From the NCBI GenBank assembly GCA_965228955.1, contig OZ245848.1:3844001-3908000 (forward strand): a stretch of 64,000 nucleotides of DNA, written 5' to 3'. The notes under the pieces are model-generated. The model was not told the DNA's origin. It ran no database searches and saw only the letters and a program-made list of their open reading frames with translations. Of this stretch, positions 45,833-53,834 are shown piece after piece; position 1 is the first letter of the stretch, and the number at the start of each line of letters is the position of its first letter. The stretch comes from JANSWY01 sp965228955. GTDB lineage: Bacteria > Bacteroidota > Bacteroidia > Cytophagales > Cyclobacteriaceae. The position numbers and the translations under genes were made by a program.

Positions 45833-45936
45833 ATCACCTACTTAATCAAAAAACTCTATGAAACACATAAAACTATTACTTGGTACTTAGATACATCCTG
45901 GAGCAAAAGGTTTAATGGGACTAGAAAAAAAATTAG

Positions 45937-46812
45937 ATGACTAAGAAATTGAAGGGAGACTACATCAAGAATACGATGCTAATCAACCTCTCGATGTTGA
46001 TCATAAGTACTTCCGGAGTTTTGGGACGCTACATTGCTTTACCCCCTCCAGTCACAATCTGGTGGAGATGTTTGTTGGGTACTGTTTTTATTGGGTTGTT
46101 TTGTGCCATAATTGGGTTAGACTTCAAACTAAAGGCTCGGAAAGATGCTTCCAACATAATCGCTTCAGGGTTCTTTTTGGGGTTACACTGGGTTACCTAT
46201 TTTTATGCACTACAATATTCGAATGTTGCAATTGCTATGCTGGCATTGTTTACTTACCCAATGGTTACTTCCTTACTTGAACCAATTATCCTGAAGACCA
46301 AGTTTCGATTAGATCATATTTTGTTCGGTCTAATAATTCTGGTTGCTGTTTTCTTTCTGGCCCCATCTTTTGATATAGCAGATGGAAATACTAAAGGTGT
46401 GATTTTCGGTATCATCTCTTCTATTGGGTATTCCTTAAGAAATCTGATTCTTAAAAACCAGGTCACTCAGTACCAAAGTAGTATGTTGATGTTTTATCAA
46501 CTGGCAACACTTTCAATACTTCTGATCCCGTTCTTATTCGTGTTCAAGGAAGTAAGCATGCTCCATCAATGGGAAGCTATTGTGACTCTTGCGTTATTTA
46601 CCACGGCAGTAGGACACACTTTATTTGTGATGAGTCTAAAGTACTTCTCAGTAAGTACTGCAAGTATCATCAGCAGTCTACAGCCTGTTTATGGCATCTT
46701 TTTAGCCTTTATTTTATTGGATGAAATACCAGCCGGACGAACAATTATCGGAGGAATTATGATCTTGGCCACTGTTGTCATTGCCAGTCTGAGATCATAC
46801 AAGGATCACTAA
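45937..46812 (+). CDS. EamA/DMT superfamily transporter
   Basis: A 291-residue inner-membrane protein with ten predicted helices arranged as two EamA repeats (about 12-138 and 152-285). Features include PPPVTIWWRCLLGTVFIGL and ASGFFLGLHWVTYFYAL in the first half and SSLQPVYGIFLAFILLDEIP near the end of the second. It probably exports small metabolites or amino acids; the substrate is unknown. Its end overlaps the convergent DinB gene by 4 bp. Confidence 0.93.
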   Translation: MTKKLKGDYIKNTMLINLSMLIISTSGVLGRYIALPPPVTIWWRCLLGTVFIGLFCAIIGLDFKLKARKDASNIIASGFFLGLHWVTYFYALQYSNVAIAMLALFTYPMVTSLLEPIILKTKFRLDHILFGLIILVAVFFLAPSFDIADGNTKGVIFGIISSIGYSLRNLILKNQVTQYQSSMLMFYQLATLSILLIPFLFVFKEVSMLHQWEAIVTLALFTTAVGHTLFVMSLKYFSVSTASIISSLQPVYGIFLAFILLDEIPAGRTIIGGIMILATVVIASLRSYKDH

Positions 46813-47276
46813 TCTTTGTTGATAAATCTGTACATCTGACGGATCTGTCCCAAATGATAAATATCGTGCTGAATTGTTCCGTTGATGAGGTAGCCAAAGT
46901 TGTATTTTCTTTCTGGGACCGTTTGAGTTAATATATCGTCACTCGTTGATTCCAGGGCATCAAGCAATTTGGACTGTAGAGCATTGGTTTCATCCAGTAG
47001 CTCTTTCCATGAATAGTCATTCACCTTTTTACTCCAATCCAATTCGCTATCAGGTTCAATGGCATAATTGCCATTTCCCTTTAGCATCTCAAGCATGTTA
47101 TTTCTCCAGGCATTGACATGCACAAGGACTTCAGCAATTGAATGAGTGAACCCTGCATCCTTTTTGAAGACATCCTCTTCTTTGAGTTCATTCAACGTTT
47201 TCTCAAATGGAATACCATACCAGGGTACTCCATTCCAAACTTGTTCAAATTGTTGCCGGTAGAACTTAATGCTCAT
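46809..47276 (-). CDS. DinB-like (DUF1572-type) protein
   Basis: A 155-residue cytosolic four-helix DinB-fold protein. Metal-ligand His candidates are in TEVLVHVNAW-like helix 2 (AEVLVHVNAWRNN) and in GTIQHDIYHLGQIRQM (two His). The fold is shared by thiol-dependent transferases. It is directly coupled to metF (1 bp overlap) and is last in the methionine operon, so a link to thiol or one-carbon metabolism is possible (inference). Confidence 0.88.
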   Translation of the reverse strand: MSIKFYRQQFEQVWNGVPWYGIPFEKTLNELKEEDVFKKDAGFTHSIAEVLVHVNAWRNNMLEMLKGNGNYAIEPDSELDWSKKVNDYSWKELLDETNALQSKLLDALESTSDDILTQTVPERKYNFGYLINGTIQHDIYHLGQIRQMYRFINKD

Positions 47277-48229
47277 CAGAACAATTCTTTTGCAATTCTA
47301 TAAACAGAATTTGATTTCCCCATACTGTAGTAATGTATCACAGGTGCACCCCTTTCAATCAATTCTCTGGTTTGCTTGATACCCCACTCTACTCCTACTT
47401 CTCTTACTTGCTTGTTATCTTTACATTTCTCAACCTCATCAAACAATTCCTCTGGGATATCAATATGGAATATGCTCGGTAACACGCTTAACTGCTTCTT
47501 GGTTGTCATCGGTTTAAGCCCGGGAATAATTGGAACTTTAATCCCCGCTTCTCTACAAGCATCTACAAAATCAAAATACTTCTGATTATCGAAGAACATC
47601 TGTGTCACAATGTACTCAGCTCCTGCATCAATTTTAGCCTTCAGGTATTTCAAATCAGCCTTCAGGTTAGGAGATTCAAAGTGTTTTTCCGGGTATCCTG
47701 CCACTCCAATACAAAAGTTAGTTGGATTTGCATTCTCCAGCTCAGGATCCTGATAGGCACCATTATTCATTTCCATTAATTGCTCCACTAACTCAATGGC
47801 ATAGTTATTACCATTCTCCTCTGGAACAAACTTATTATCAGGCTTCATATAATCACCACGAATTGCTAATGCATTATCAATTCCCAGGAAGTGAAGGTCA
47901 ATTAAAGCGTTTTCAGTTTCCTCTTTAGTAAAGCCTCCACAAATAATGTGAGGTACAGGATCTACATCATATCTATGTTTGATTGCAGAACAAATACCAA
48001 CAGTCCCTGGTCTTTTTCTTACGCTTACCCTATCAAATCCGCCATCCTTTCTACTTCTAAGCACATGCTCTTCCCGGTGATACGTCACATCAATAAAAGG
48101 AGGCTTAAACTCCATCAATGGGTCAATATTATCAAATAATGTCTGAATACTATCACCTTTTAACGGAGGAATTACCTCAAGTGAAAAAAGTGTTTTATTA
48201 GCTCTTTTTATATGTTGTGTTACTTTCAT
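47276..48229 (-). CDS. metF: Methylenetetrahydrofolate reductase
   Basis: This flavoprotein reduces 5,10-methylene-THF to 5-methyl-THF, the methyl donor for MetH. The 317-residue TIM barrel begins with FSLEVIPPLKGDS and has FIDVTYHREE, GTVGICSAIKHRYDVDPVPHIICGG, NALAIRGD and AGAEYIVTQMFFDNQKYFDF. It lies 24 bp after metH in the operon and should share its SAM-I riboswitch control. Confidence 0.97.
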   Translation of the reverse strand: MKVTQHIKRANKTLFSLEVIPPLKGDSIQTLFDNIDPLMEFKPPFIDVTYHREEHVLRSRKDGGFDRVSVRKRPGTVGICSAIKHRYDVDPVPHIICGGFTKEETENALIDLHFLGIDNALAIRGDYMKPDNKFVPEENGNNYAIELVEQLMEMNNGAYQDPELENANPTNFCIGVAGYPEKHFESPNLKADLKYLKAKIDAGAEYIVTQMFFDNQKYFDFVDACREAGIKVPIIPGLKPMTTKKQLSVLPSIFHIDIPEELFDEVEKCKDNKQVREVGVEWGIKQTRELIERGAPVIHYYSMGKSNSVYRIAKELF

Positions 48230-48253
48230 TCTAATTGAATTTCCTATTAGGAA

Positions 48254-50983
48254 TTATTTATAATTTAGGTTTGGTGCCAACCATTTTTCAGCTTGATCCA
48301 GAGACATGCCTTTTCTTTGAGCATAATCTTCCAATTGGTCTTTTCCGATTTTCCCTAGTCCAAAATACTTGGCTTCAGGATGAGCGAAGTAAAACCCACT
48401 TACTGAAGCAGCTGGGTACATTGCAAAACTCTCAGTTAGTTCAATTCCAGTGTTTTTCTCCACCTCAAGCAGGTCAAATAAAATTCTCTTCTCAGTATGA
48501 TCAGGACAAGCAGGATAACCTGGAGCTGGTCTTATCCCCTGATACTTTTCTCGTATCAATTCTTCGTTATCCAATACCTCCTTGCTACTATATCCCCAAG
48601 ATTCTTTTCTTACTTTTTCATGCATCAATTCCGCAAACGCTTCTGCCAGTCTATCAGCAAGTGCCTTTACCATAATTGCGTTGTAATCGTCATGATCAGC
48701 CTCGTATTTTTTGATAAGCTTCTCAATTCCAATCCCAGCAGTAACTGCGAAACCACCAAGGTAGTCTGGAGCGCCATTTGGTTGAATAAAATCAGCCAAT
48801 GACAGATTTGGTAGATTAGAACCCTTTTTACCTTGTTGCCTTAGAAAATGGAAAGTTGAAAGGCTATTTGCCCTGTCTTCGGTATCAAATACAGTCACAT
48901 CATCTTCATTGGGCTTACTTGCTGGATAGATACCAATCACCGCATTTGCCTGAAGTAATTTTTTATCAACGATTTCATCAAGCATTTTCACTGCATCTTG
49001 ATGAAGTTTCTTTGCTTCATCTCCAATAACCTCATCTTCCAAAATCTGCGGAAACTTACCCTTCAACATCCAGGTTTGAAAGAATGGTGTCCAATCTATA
49101 TATTCTCTAATTTCCTCCAAAGGATAATTTTCAAACACCTGATTACCGATTTGGTTCGGTTTAGAAACTAATTCTGGTCCTGGTGATATTTGAAGTTTAT
49201 TTTCCTGAGCCTGAATAAATGGTATATAGTTCTTGTCTTTTTTTCTACTCGCGTAATCTTCTCTAAACTGTGCATACTCCTCTTTAATCTTATTGAAATA
49301 ATTCAAAGAGGTATTTTCACCAATAAGATCTCCTGCTACTGTTACACTTCTGGAAGCATCCAAAACATGTACAACTGCACCAGAATATTCAGGGTCTATC
49401 TTTACTGCAGTATGGATTCTCGATGTGGTAGCTCCACCTATAAGTAAAGGAACTTTCATTTTTCTTTTTTCCATTTCCTGAGCCACACCAACCATTTCAT
49501 CTAATGATGGAGTAATCAGTCCACTAAGCCCGATAATATCTACATTATGTTCCTGAGCAGCATCAAGGATTTTCTCAGTTGGCACCATCACTCCAAGGTC
49601 TATAATCTCGTAGTTATTGCAAGCCAACACCACTCCCACAATATTTTTTCCAATATCATGAACGTCACCTTTTACAGTGGCCAATAATATTTTGGCATTC
49701 GACGATTGATCATTACCAGCAGCTTTTTCAGCTTCCAGGTATGGCAATAAGTAAGCCACCGCTTTCTTCATCACTCTGGCAGACTTCACTACCTGAGGCA
49801 AAAACATCTTTCCGGAACCAAAAAGGTCACCCACTACATTCATTCCATCCATCAATGGACCTTCAATCACATGCAGTGGCCTCTCTACTTTTTGTCGAGC
49901 CTCCTCAGTATCTTCATCTATATACTCAACAATTCCTTTGACCAGAGCATGTTCAAGCCGCTTTTCAACTGAATTTTCCCTCCACTTTTCATCCTTCTCT
50001 TTGACCTTGCCCGTACCTTTTACTGTTTCCGCGTAATCCAATAATCTTTCCGTAGCGTCATCCCTTCTGTCTAAAAGAACGTCTTCTACTTTCTCAAGTA
50101 GTTCTTTAGGAATGTCATCATATACTTCCAACATAGTTGGGTTTACAATACCCATATCCATTCCCTGGTTGATTGCATGATAGAGAAATGCCGAGTGCAT
50201 GGCCTCTCTTACAGCGTTATTACCTCTAAATGAGAAGGAAACATTACTCACTCCCCCACTCACATGTGCAGCAGGAAGATTTTCTCTAACCCACCTGGTC
50301 CCCTGGAAGAAATCAAGGGCATTTTTTCTATGTTCTTCAATCCCGGTCGCAACTGGAAAAATATTTAAATCGAATATGATGTCTTCTGGTGGAAAATTGA
50401 CTTTAGGTCCTGTTAGTATTTCATAAGACCTCTTAACAATCTCAACACGCCGATCATAATTATCTGCCTGACCAACCTCATCGAATGCCATCACAATGAC
50501 AGCCGCTCCATATCTTTTAACGACTTTTGCCTGATGAATAAACTCTTCTTCTCCACCTTTAAGGCTTATAGAGTTTACTACACCTTTCCCCTGAATACAT
50601 TGTAAGCCAGCTTCAATAATTTCCCATTTAGAGCTGTCGATCATTACCGGAATTCTGGCAATATCTGGTTCTGCCGCCATTAGGTTAAGAAACTTCACCA
50701 TGGCTTCTTTTCCATCAAGCATACCCTCATCCATGTTAACATCGATAATCTGGGCTCCACCCTCAACTTGATCCCTTGCAATAGAAAGGGCCTCCTCAAA
50801 ATTTTCTTCTTTGATTAATCGAAGGAACTTTCTGGAACCAGTAACATTAGTACGTTCTCCAACATTGACAAAATTTGTCTCAGGCGTCACAATAAGCGGC
50901 TCCAATCCACTCAATTTCATGAAAGGATAGTCGTGCCATTTGAATTCGTATTTGCCTGGGTAGTCTGGATGTATTTGGGACAT
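48254..50983 (-). CDS. metH: Methionine synthase, pterin/cobalamin/activation part
   Basis: This 909-residue protein is MetH without the N-terminal homocysteine domain. It has the 5-methyl-THF pterin-binding domain (LSGLEPL, FVNVGERTNVTGS; about 20-290), the cap and B12-binding domains (about 330-560) with the cobalt-ligand motif GDVHDIGKNIVG, and the SAM-binding reactivation domain (about 590-909) with RPAPGYPACPDHTEK. The homocysteine/Zn domain is a separate gene (51454-52512). The ATG lies 3 bp outside the inverted repeat of the intervening cassette, so its translation start is next to the insertion boundary. Confidence 0.96.
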   Translation of the reverse strand: MSQIHPDYPGKYEFKWHDYPFMKLSGLEPLIVTPETNFVNVGERTNVTGSRKFLRLIKEENFEEALSIARDQVEGGAQIIDVNMDEGMLDGKEAMVKFLNLMAAEPDIARIPVMIDSSKWEIIEAGLQCIQGKGVVNSISLKGGEEEFIHQAKVVKRYGAAVIVMAFDEVGQADNYDRRVEIVKRSYEILTGPKVNFPPEDIIFDLNIFPVATGIEEHRKNALDFFQGTRWVRENLPAAHVSGGVSNVSFSFRGNNAVREAMHSAFLYHAINQGMDMGIVNPTMLEVYDDIPKELLEKVEDVLLDRRDDATERLLDYAETVKGTGKVKEKDEKWRENSVEKRLEHALVKGIVEYIDEDTEEARQKVERPLHVIEGPLMDGMNVVGDLFGSGKMFLPQVVKSARVMKKAVAYLLPYLEAEKAAGNDQSSNAKILLATVKGDVHDIGKNIVGVVLACNNYEIIDLGVMVPTEKILDAAQEHNVDIIGLSGLITPSLDEMVGVAQEMEKRKMKVPLLIGGATTSRIHTAVKIDPEYSGAVVHVLDASRSVTVAGDLIGENTSLNYFNKIKEEYAQFREDYASRKKDKNYIPFIQAQENKLQISPGPELVSKPNQIGNQVFENYPLEEIREYIDWTPFFQTWMLKGKFPQILEDEVIGDEAKKLHQDAVKMLDEIVDKKLLQANAVIGIYPASKPNEDDVTVFDTEDRANSLSTFHFLRQQGKKGSNLPNLSLADFIQPNGAPDYLGGFAVTAGIGIEKLIKKYEADHDDYNAIMVKALADRLAEAFAELMHEKVRKESWGYSSKEVLDNEELIREKYQGIRPAPGYPACPDHTEKRILFDLLEVEKNTGIELTESFAMYPAASVSGFYFAHPEAKYFGLGKIGKDQLEDYAQRKGMSLDQAEKWLAPNLNYK

Positions 50984-50985
50984 AT

Positions 50986-51479
50986 TTTCGAGGTTAGAGG
51001 TTTGAGGTTAGAGGTTTGATATTAGATGGTTTTGATTTCCAATTTTGATAAAGCCGAGTCAATTTTCGTCCCAATTCGTCAATTTTAATTGAAAATTCAT
51101 CATGATCTTCCTCTGAGATATACCCGCAATCTTTAGCAAAATCCACCCAGGTTTGAGTTTCCGAGTTTGAACCCAATGAATTTATCATCTGCTGCTTAAA
51201 AACATTTTCATAATTTCTTTTGGCCCACCCCTCAGAAAGATTAGCAGCCACCGATCGTGATGATCTCACCACTTGAGAAGTCAATGAATACACTTCTTCT
51301 TTTGGGAATGACCTTGTTAATCTAAATATGTCCATTGCCAACTCGTATGACAAATTGTACACCTCAAGGTCCTTAAAACTTTTAATCATAAATCACTTCT
51401 TGTTTTCAGCTCCAACATCCAATTTCTAACTTCCAACATCTAATCTCGAACATCTAACTTCCAACATCCAACTTCGAAA
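50986..51479. mobile_element. Four-helix-bundle cassette with ~44-bp inverted ends (element C)
   Basis: The plus-strand left end (50986-51029, starting TTTCGAGGTTAGAGGTTTGA) aligns without gaps to the reverse complement of the right end (51436-51479, starting TTTCGAAGTTGGATGTTGGA) at about 34 of 44 positions, including TTTCGA, GTTAGA and ATTAGATG. The four-helix-bundle gene lies between, with its last codons in the left repeat. The upstream metH half ends inside the right repeat. Together the repeats and gene form a ~494-bp unit set between two genes of one operon. Mobility is inferred; there is no transposase. Confidence 0.6.
50994..51389 (-). CDS. Four-helix-bundle protein, S23/23S rRNA intervening-sequence (Avd-like) family
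   Basis: A 131-residue protein with the family signature: IKSFKDLEVYNLSYELAMDIF, SFPKEEVYSLTSQVVRSSRSVAANLSEGWAKR and a third helix LGSNSETQTWVDFAKDCGYI. Relatives occur in intervening sequences of bacterial 23S rRNA, as scattered stand-alone genes, and as Avd in diversity-generating retroelements, where they form basic pentamers that bind nucleic acid. No reverse transcriptase is present here. The last ~13 residues (SNIKPLTSNL) are encoded by the left inverted repeat. Its location inside a metabolic operon has no obvious functional reason. Confidence 0.92.
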   Translation of the reverse strand: MIKSFKDLEVYNLSYELAMDIFRLTRSFPKEEVYSLTSQVVRSSRSVAANLSEGWAKRNYENVFKQQMINSLGSNSETQTWVDFAKDCGYISEEDHDEFSIKIDELGRKLTRLYQNWKSKPSNIKPLTSNL

Positions 51480-52512
51480 CATTGAATACCCTTGGTTTAT
51501 AGCTCTTAGTCAAATTCGCGATCTCCTTAATATGCTCTGGAGTAGTACCACAGCATCCTCCAACAAGGTTTAAGTATCCCTCATCAAGGAAGTCTTTAAT
51601 CTGAGAGGCCATTCCTTCGGGTGTTTGATCATATTCTCCAAACTCGTTTGGTAAACCAGCATTAGGATAAGCACTAACATTGATATCCGCCTTATTGGAT
51701 AGTGTTTTTAGGTAAGGTGTTAATTCCTTTGCTCCAAGTGCGCAGTTCAGACCAACACTCAATAACGGCACATGTGATATTGAAATAAGAAATGCTTCAG
51801 TCGTCTGTCCTGAAAGCGTTCTTCCACTGGCATCAGTGATCGTTCCGGAAATCATTATTGGAATATCAAGACCCAACTCTTCCTTCAATTCATCAATTCC
51901 AAAAATGGCCGCCTTGGCATTTAGTGTATCAAATATTGTCTCTACCAACAAGATATCTGCTCCGCCCTCAACCAATTTTCTAGCTTGATTCTTATAAGCC
52001 AATTTCAACTCCTCAAATGTGATTGCACGATATCCCGGATCATTCACATCTGGTGATATGGAGGCTGATTTGTTAGTTGGGCCAATGGCACCTGCAACAA
52101 AACGAGGTTTATGAGGTTCTTTGGCAGTAAACTCATCCGCTACCTCCCTCGCAATCTTTGCTGATTGATAATTAATATCATCAACGAAGAACTCCAACCC
52201 ATAATCCTCCTGAGCAATGGTCGTTCCACTAAAAGTATTGGTTCCAATTATATCTGCGCCAGATTCAAAATACTGCTTGTGAATTGCTTTGATAACATCT
52301 GGTCTTGTAACAGAAAGCACATCATTATTTCCTTTCAAAGGTTTTTCGTGATCCTTCAACTGATCATTTCTGAAATCTTCCTCTTCCAACTTATATTTCT
52401 GGATCATGGTACCCATGGCACCATCCAGTATCAATATTCTTTCCTGGAGAAGCTGCTTGATTAGCGCTCCATTTTTCGTTTCTCTTAAAGTCTGTTCCTG
52501 GTACATAACCAT
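51454..52512 (-). CDS. metH: Methionine synthase, homocysteine-binding (Zn) domain as a separate protein
   Basis: This ~352-residue protein corresponds to the N-terminal domain of MetH: LILDGAMGTMIQKY, GADIIGTNTFSGTTIA, and the zinc-binding cysteines in SVGLNCALGAKEL and VGGCCGTTPEHI. It activates homocysteine for methyl transfer by the cobalamin part encoded downstream. The first ATG is 52512 (an open frame extends to a TTG at 52527). The last ten codons and stop lie within the right inverted repeat of the four-helix-bundle cassette, so its natural C-terminus has been replaced or extended. It is the first gene after the SAM-I riboswitch. Confidence 0.95.
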   Translation of the reverse strand: MVMYQEQTLRETKNGALIKQLLQERILILDGAMGTMIQKYKLEEEDFRNDQLKDHEKPLKGNNDVLSVTRPDVIKAIHKQYFESGADIIGTNTFSGTTIAQEDYGLEFFVDDINYQSAKIAREVADEFTAKEPHKPRFVAGAIGPTNKSASISPDVNDPGYRAITFEELKLAYKNQARKLVEGGADILLVETIFDTLNAKAAIFGIDELKEELGLDIPIMISGTITDASGRTLSGQTTEAFLISISHVPLLSVGLNCALGAKELTPYLKTLSNKADINVSAYPNAGLPNEFGEYDQTPEGMASQIKDFLDEGYLNLVGGCCGTTPEHIKEIANLTKSYKPRVFNVSKLDVGS

Positions 52513-52594
52513 TCTTGTTTGAAGCAACAGTGAGACTGAAGCTTAATTCGTATTTTCAAAACTTAACAAGAAAGGAATCCGATAGAAGGGATCG

Positions 52595-52700
52595 CTTATC
52601 TGTCCGCCTATCTGGCGGGGGGAGTTAGCACCGAAATTCAAATCCTTTGAAAAGGTTGCTAAGACGTCATAGGGCCCAACCCTCAGTCTTTCTTGATAAG
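52595..52700 (-). promoter_or_regulatory. SAM-I (S-box) riboswitch of the methionine operon
   Basis: Read on the minus strand from 52700: CTTATCAAGAAAGACTGAGGG, then GGGCCC, ATGACGTCTTAGCAACC, GGTGCTAACTCC and GATAAG. These are the conserved S-box core blocks in order, and the first CTTATC (52695-52700) pairs with the final GATAAG (52595-52600) as P1. P4 is a CCGCC/GGCGG hairpin (about 52602-52618). It lies ~85 bp before the first gene, whose product makes methionine, so SAM binding should lower expression of the operon. Confidence 0.93.
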
Positions 52701-52707
52701 AATAAAA

Positions 52708-52741
52708 CAAATGTAGATAATAAATTATTAATAAAACCCAA
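52708..52741 (-). promoter_or_regulatory. Promoter of the SAM-I riboswitch transcript
   Basis: On the minus strand a perfect -7 element TACATTTG (52708-52715) has a TTG at 52739-52741, 23 bp upstream. Transcription would start around 52701-52703, exactly at the 5' end of riboswitch helix P1, which supports both calls. Confidence 0.7.
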
Positions 52742-52837
52742 TATTCAATGCAATCATTGCAATTGGTTTAGCTTAAACACTAAAAACATTCAAAAAAGTT
52801 CTTTATTTGCTCAAAATACAAACGTTATCATTTTACC

Positions 52838-53743
52838 TTGAAGTTAGCAGCAGTAGATATAGGATCCAATGCCATCAGAATGCAAATCACCAATGTGATT
52901 GAATTTGAAGGAGTTATCACATTTAAGAAGCTGGAATATGTCAGATTCCCCATAAGATTAGGTCAGGATGTATTCAACCTTGGAGAAATTGGACCTGCGA
53001 AACAAGAGAAATTTTTCAAACTCATGCAAGCCTACAAAAACCTTATTGACTTGTATGAAGTGACAGATTACTACGGTTGCGCAACTTCTGCAATGAGAGA
53101 AGCCAAGAATGGTCAGGAGCTTGTTGAGAAAGTTAAATCGGATCTGAATCTATCAATCGATATCATTTCAGGTAGAGAAGAGGCTGAAATCATAAATAAA
53201 GTGATTGGTCATTATTTGGATGAAAAGGCCTATGTCCATATTGATGTAGGTGGTGGTAGTACAGAACTCAACATTTACAAGAACAAAGAGAAGATCAAAT
53301 CCAAGTCTTTCAAGCTAGGTTCTGTTAGAAGGCTACAGCATCATGATTCACCAGAGATCTGGAAAGAAATGGATGAGTGGGTACATGAGCATATCAATAA
53401 GGAATTTGGACCTGTTCAGGCTATTGGTACCGGTGGAAATATCAATAAGATTTATGAATTGTCTGGCCAAAGTAAAAAACACAGGAAAATATCTATTGAA
53501 ACGGTTGAAGAAGTCAGATCTCGTTTAGCAGCAATGAATGAGATTGAGAGACAATTCAAATTACAATTGAATCCTGATCGTGCAGATGTAATAGTTCCTG
53601 CCTCTGATATATACCTGGGAGTTATGAAGGCAGCTCATGCCAATGAAATATCAGTTCCAGATGTGGGTTTAAAAGACGGAATTATGTACCAGCTATTTAG
53701 AAAGCATTATACAGGAGATAGCAGGGTTTGGTTCAAAAATTAG
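52838..53743 (+). CDS. Ppx/GppA exopolyphosphatase family protein
   Basis: This 301-residue protein of the actin-like ATPase fold hydrolyses polyphosphate or pppGpp. Phosphate loops are AVDIGSNAIRM (residues 5-15) and VHIDVGGGSTELNIY (about 135-149), with the Glu of SGREEAEII and AIGTGGNINKI. It is the short form without the C-terminal HD-like domains of E. coli GppA. The start is a TTG at 52838, just upstream of KLAAVDIG. It diverges from the methionine operon; the 310-bp gap between them holds the riboswitch and its promoter. Confidence 0.94.
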   Translation: MKLAAVDIGSNAIRMQITNVIEFEGVITFKKLEYVRFPIRLGQDVFNLGEIGPAKQEKFFKLMQAYKNLIDLYEVTDYYGCATSAMREAKNGQELVEKVKSDLNLSIDIISGREEAEIINKVIGHYLDEKAYVHIDVGGGSTELNIYKNKEKIKSKSFKLGSVRRLQHHDSPEIWKEMDEWVHEHINKEFGPVQAIGTGGNINKIYELSGQSKKHRKISIETVEEVRSRLAAMNEIERQFKLQLNPDRADVIVPASDIYLGVMKAAHANEISVPDVGLKDGIMYQLFRKHYTGDSRVWFKN

Positions 53744-53834
53744 GATTCCGCTCAACCCAACGCAGTACCTACCGCTCAAATCCTGCCGCGCGCTAGCCTT
53801 CAGCCCTGACCCCACTTCGGTCTAGCACCGCTCC
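53744..53834. repeat. GC-rich repeat-like tract between convergent genes
   Basis: This ~90-bp tract is much richer in G+C (around 60%) than its neighbours and is non-coding on both strands. On the minus strand GAGCGG occurs three times, twice as TTGAGCGG. The tract looks like an interspersed repeat, but I see no clean inverted ends. Confidence 0.4.

Noticed and set aside
48235..48675. 146-codon plus-strand frame opposite metH
   Set aside because: The opposite strand is unmistakable MetH activation-domain sequence; this is an antisense shadow.
50994..51389. Diversity-generating retroelement accessory protein (Avd) with a retroelement
   Set aside because: No reverse transcriptase, template repeat or variable target gene is present in the neighbourhood.
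52600..52620. Stand-alone REP-like palindrome
   Set aside because: It fits as P4 of the SAM-I riboswitch, which explains it better, although a repeat origin of P4 remains possible.
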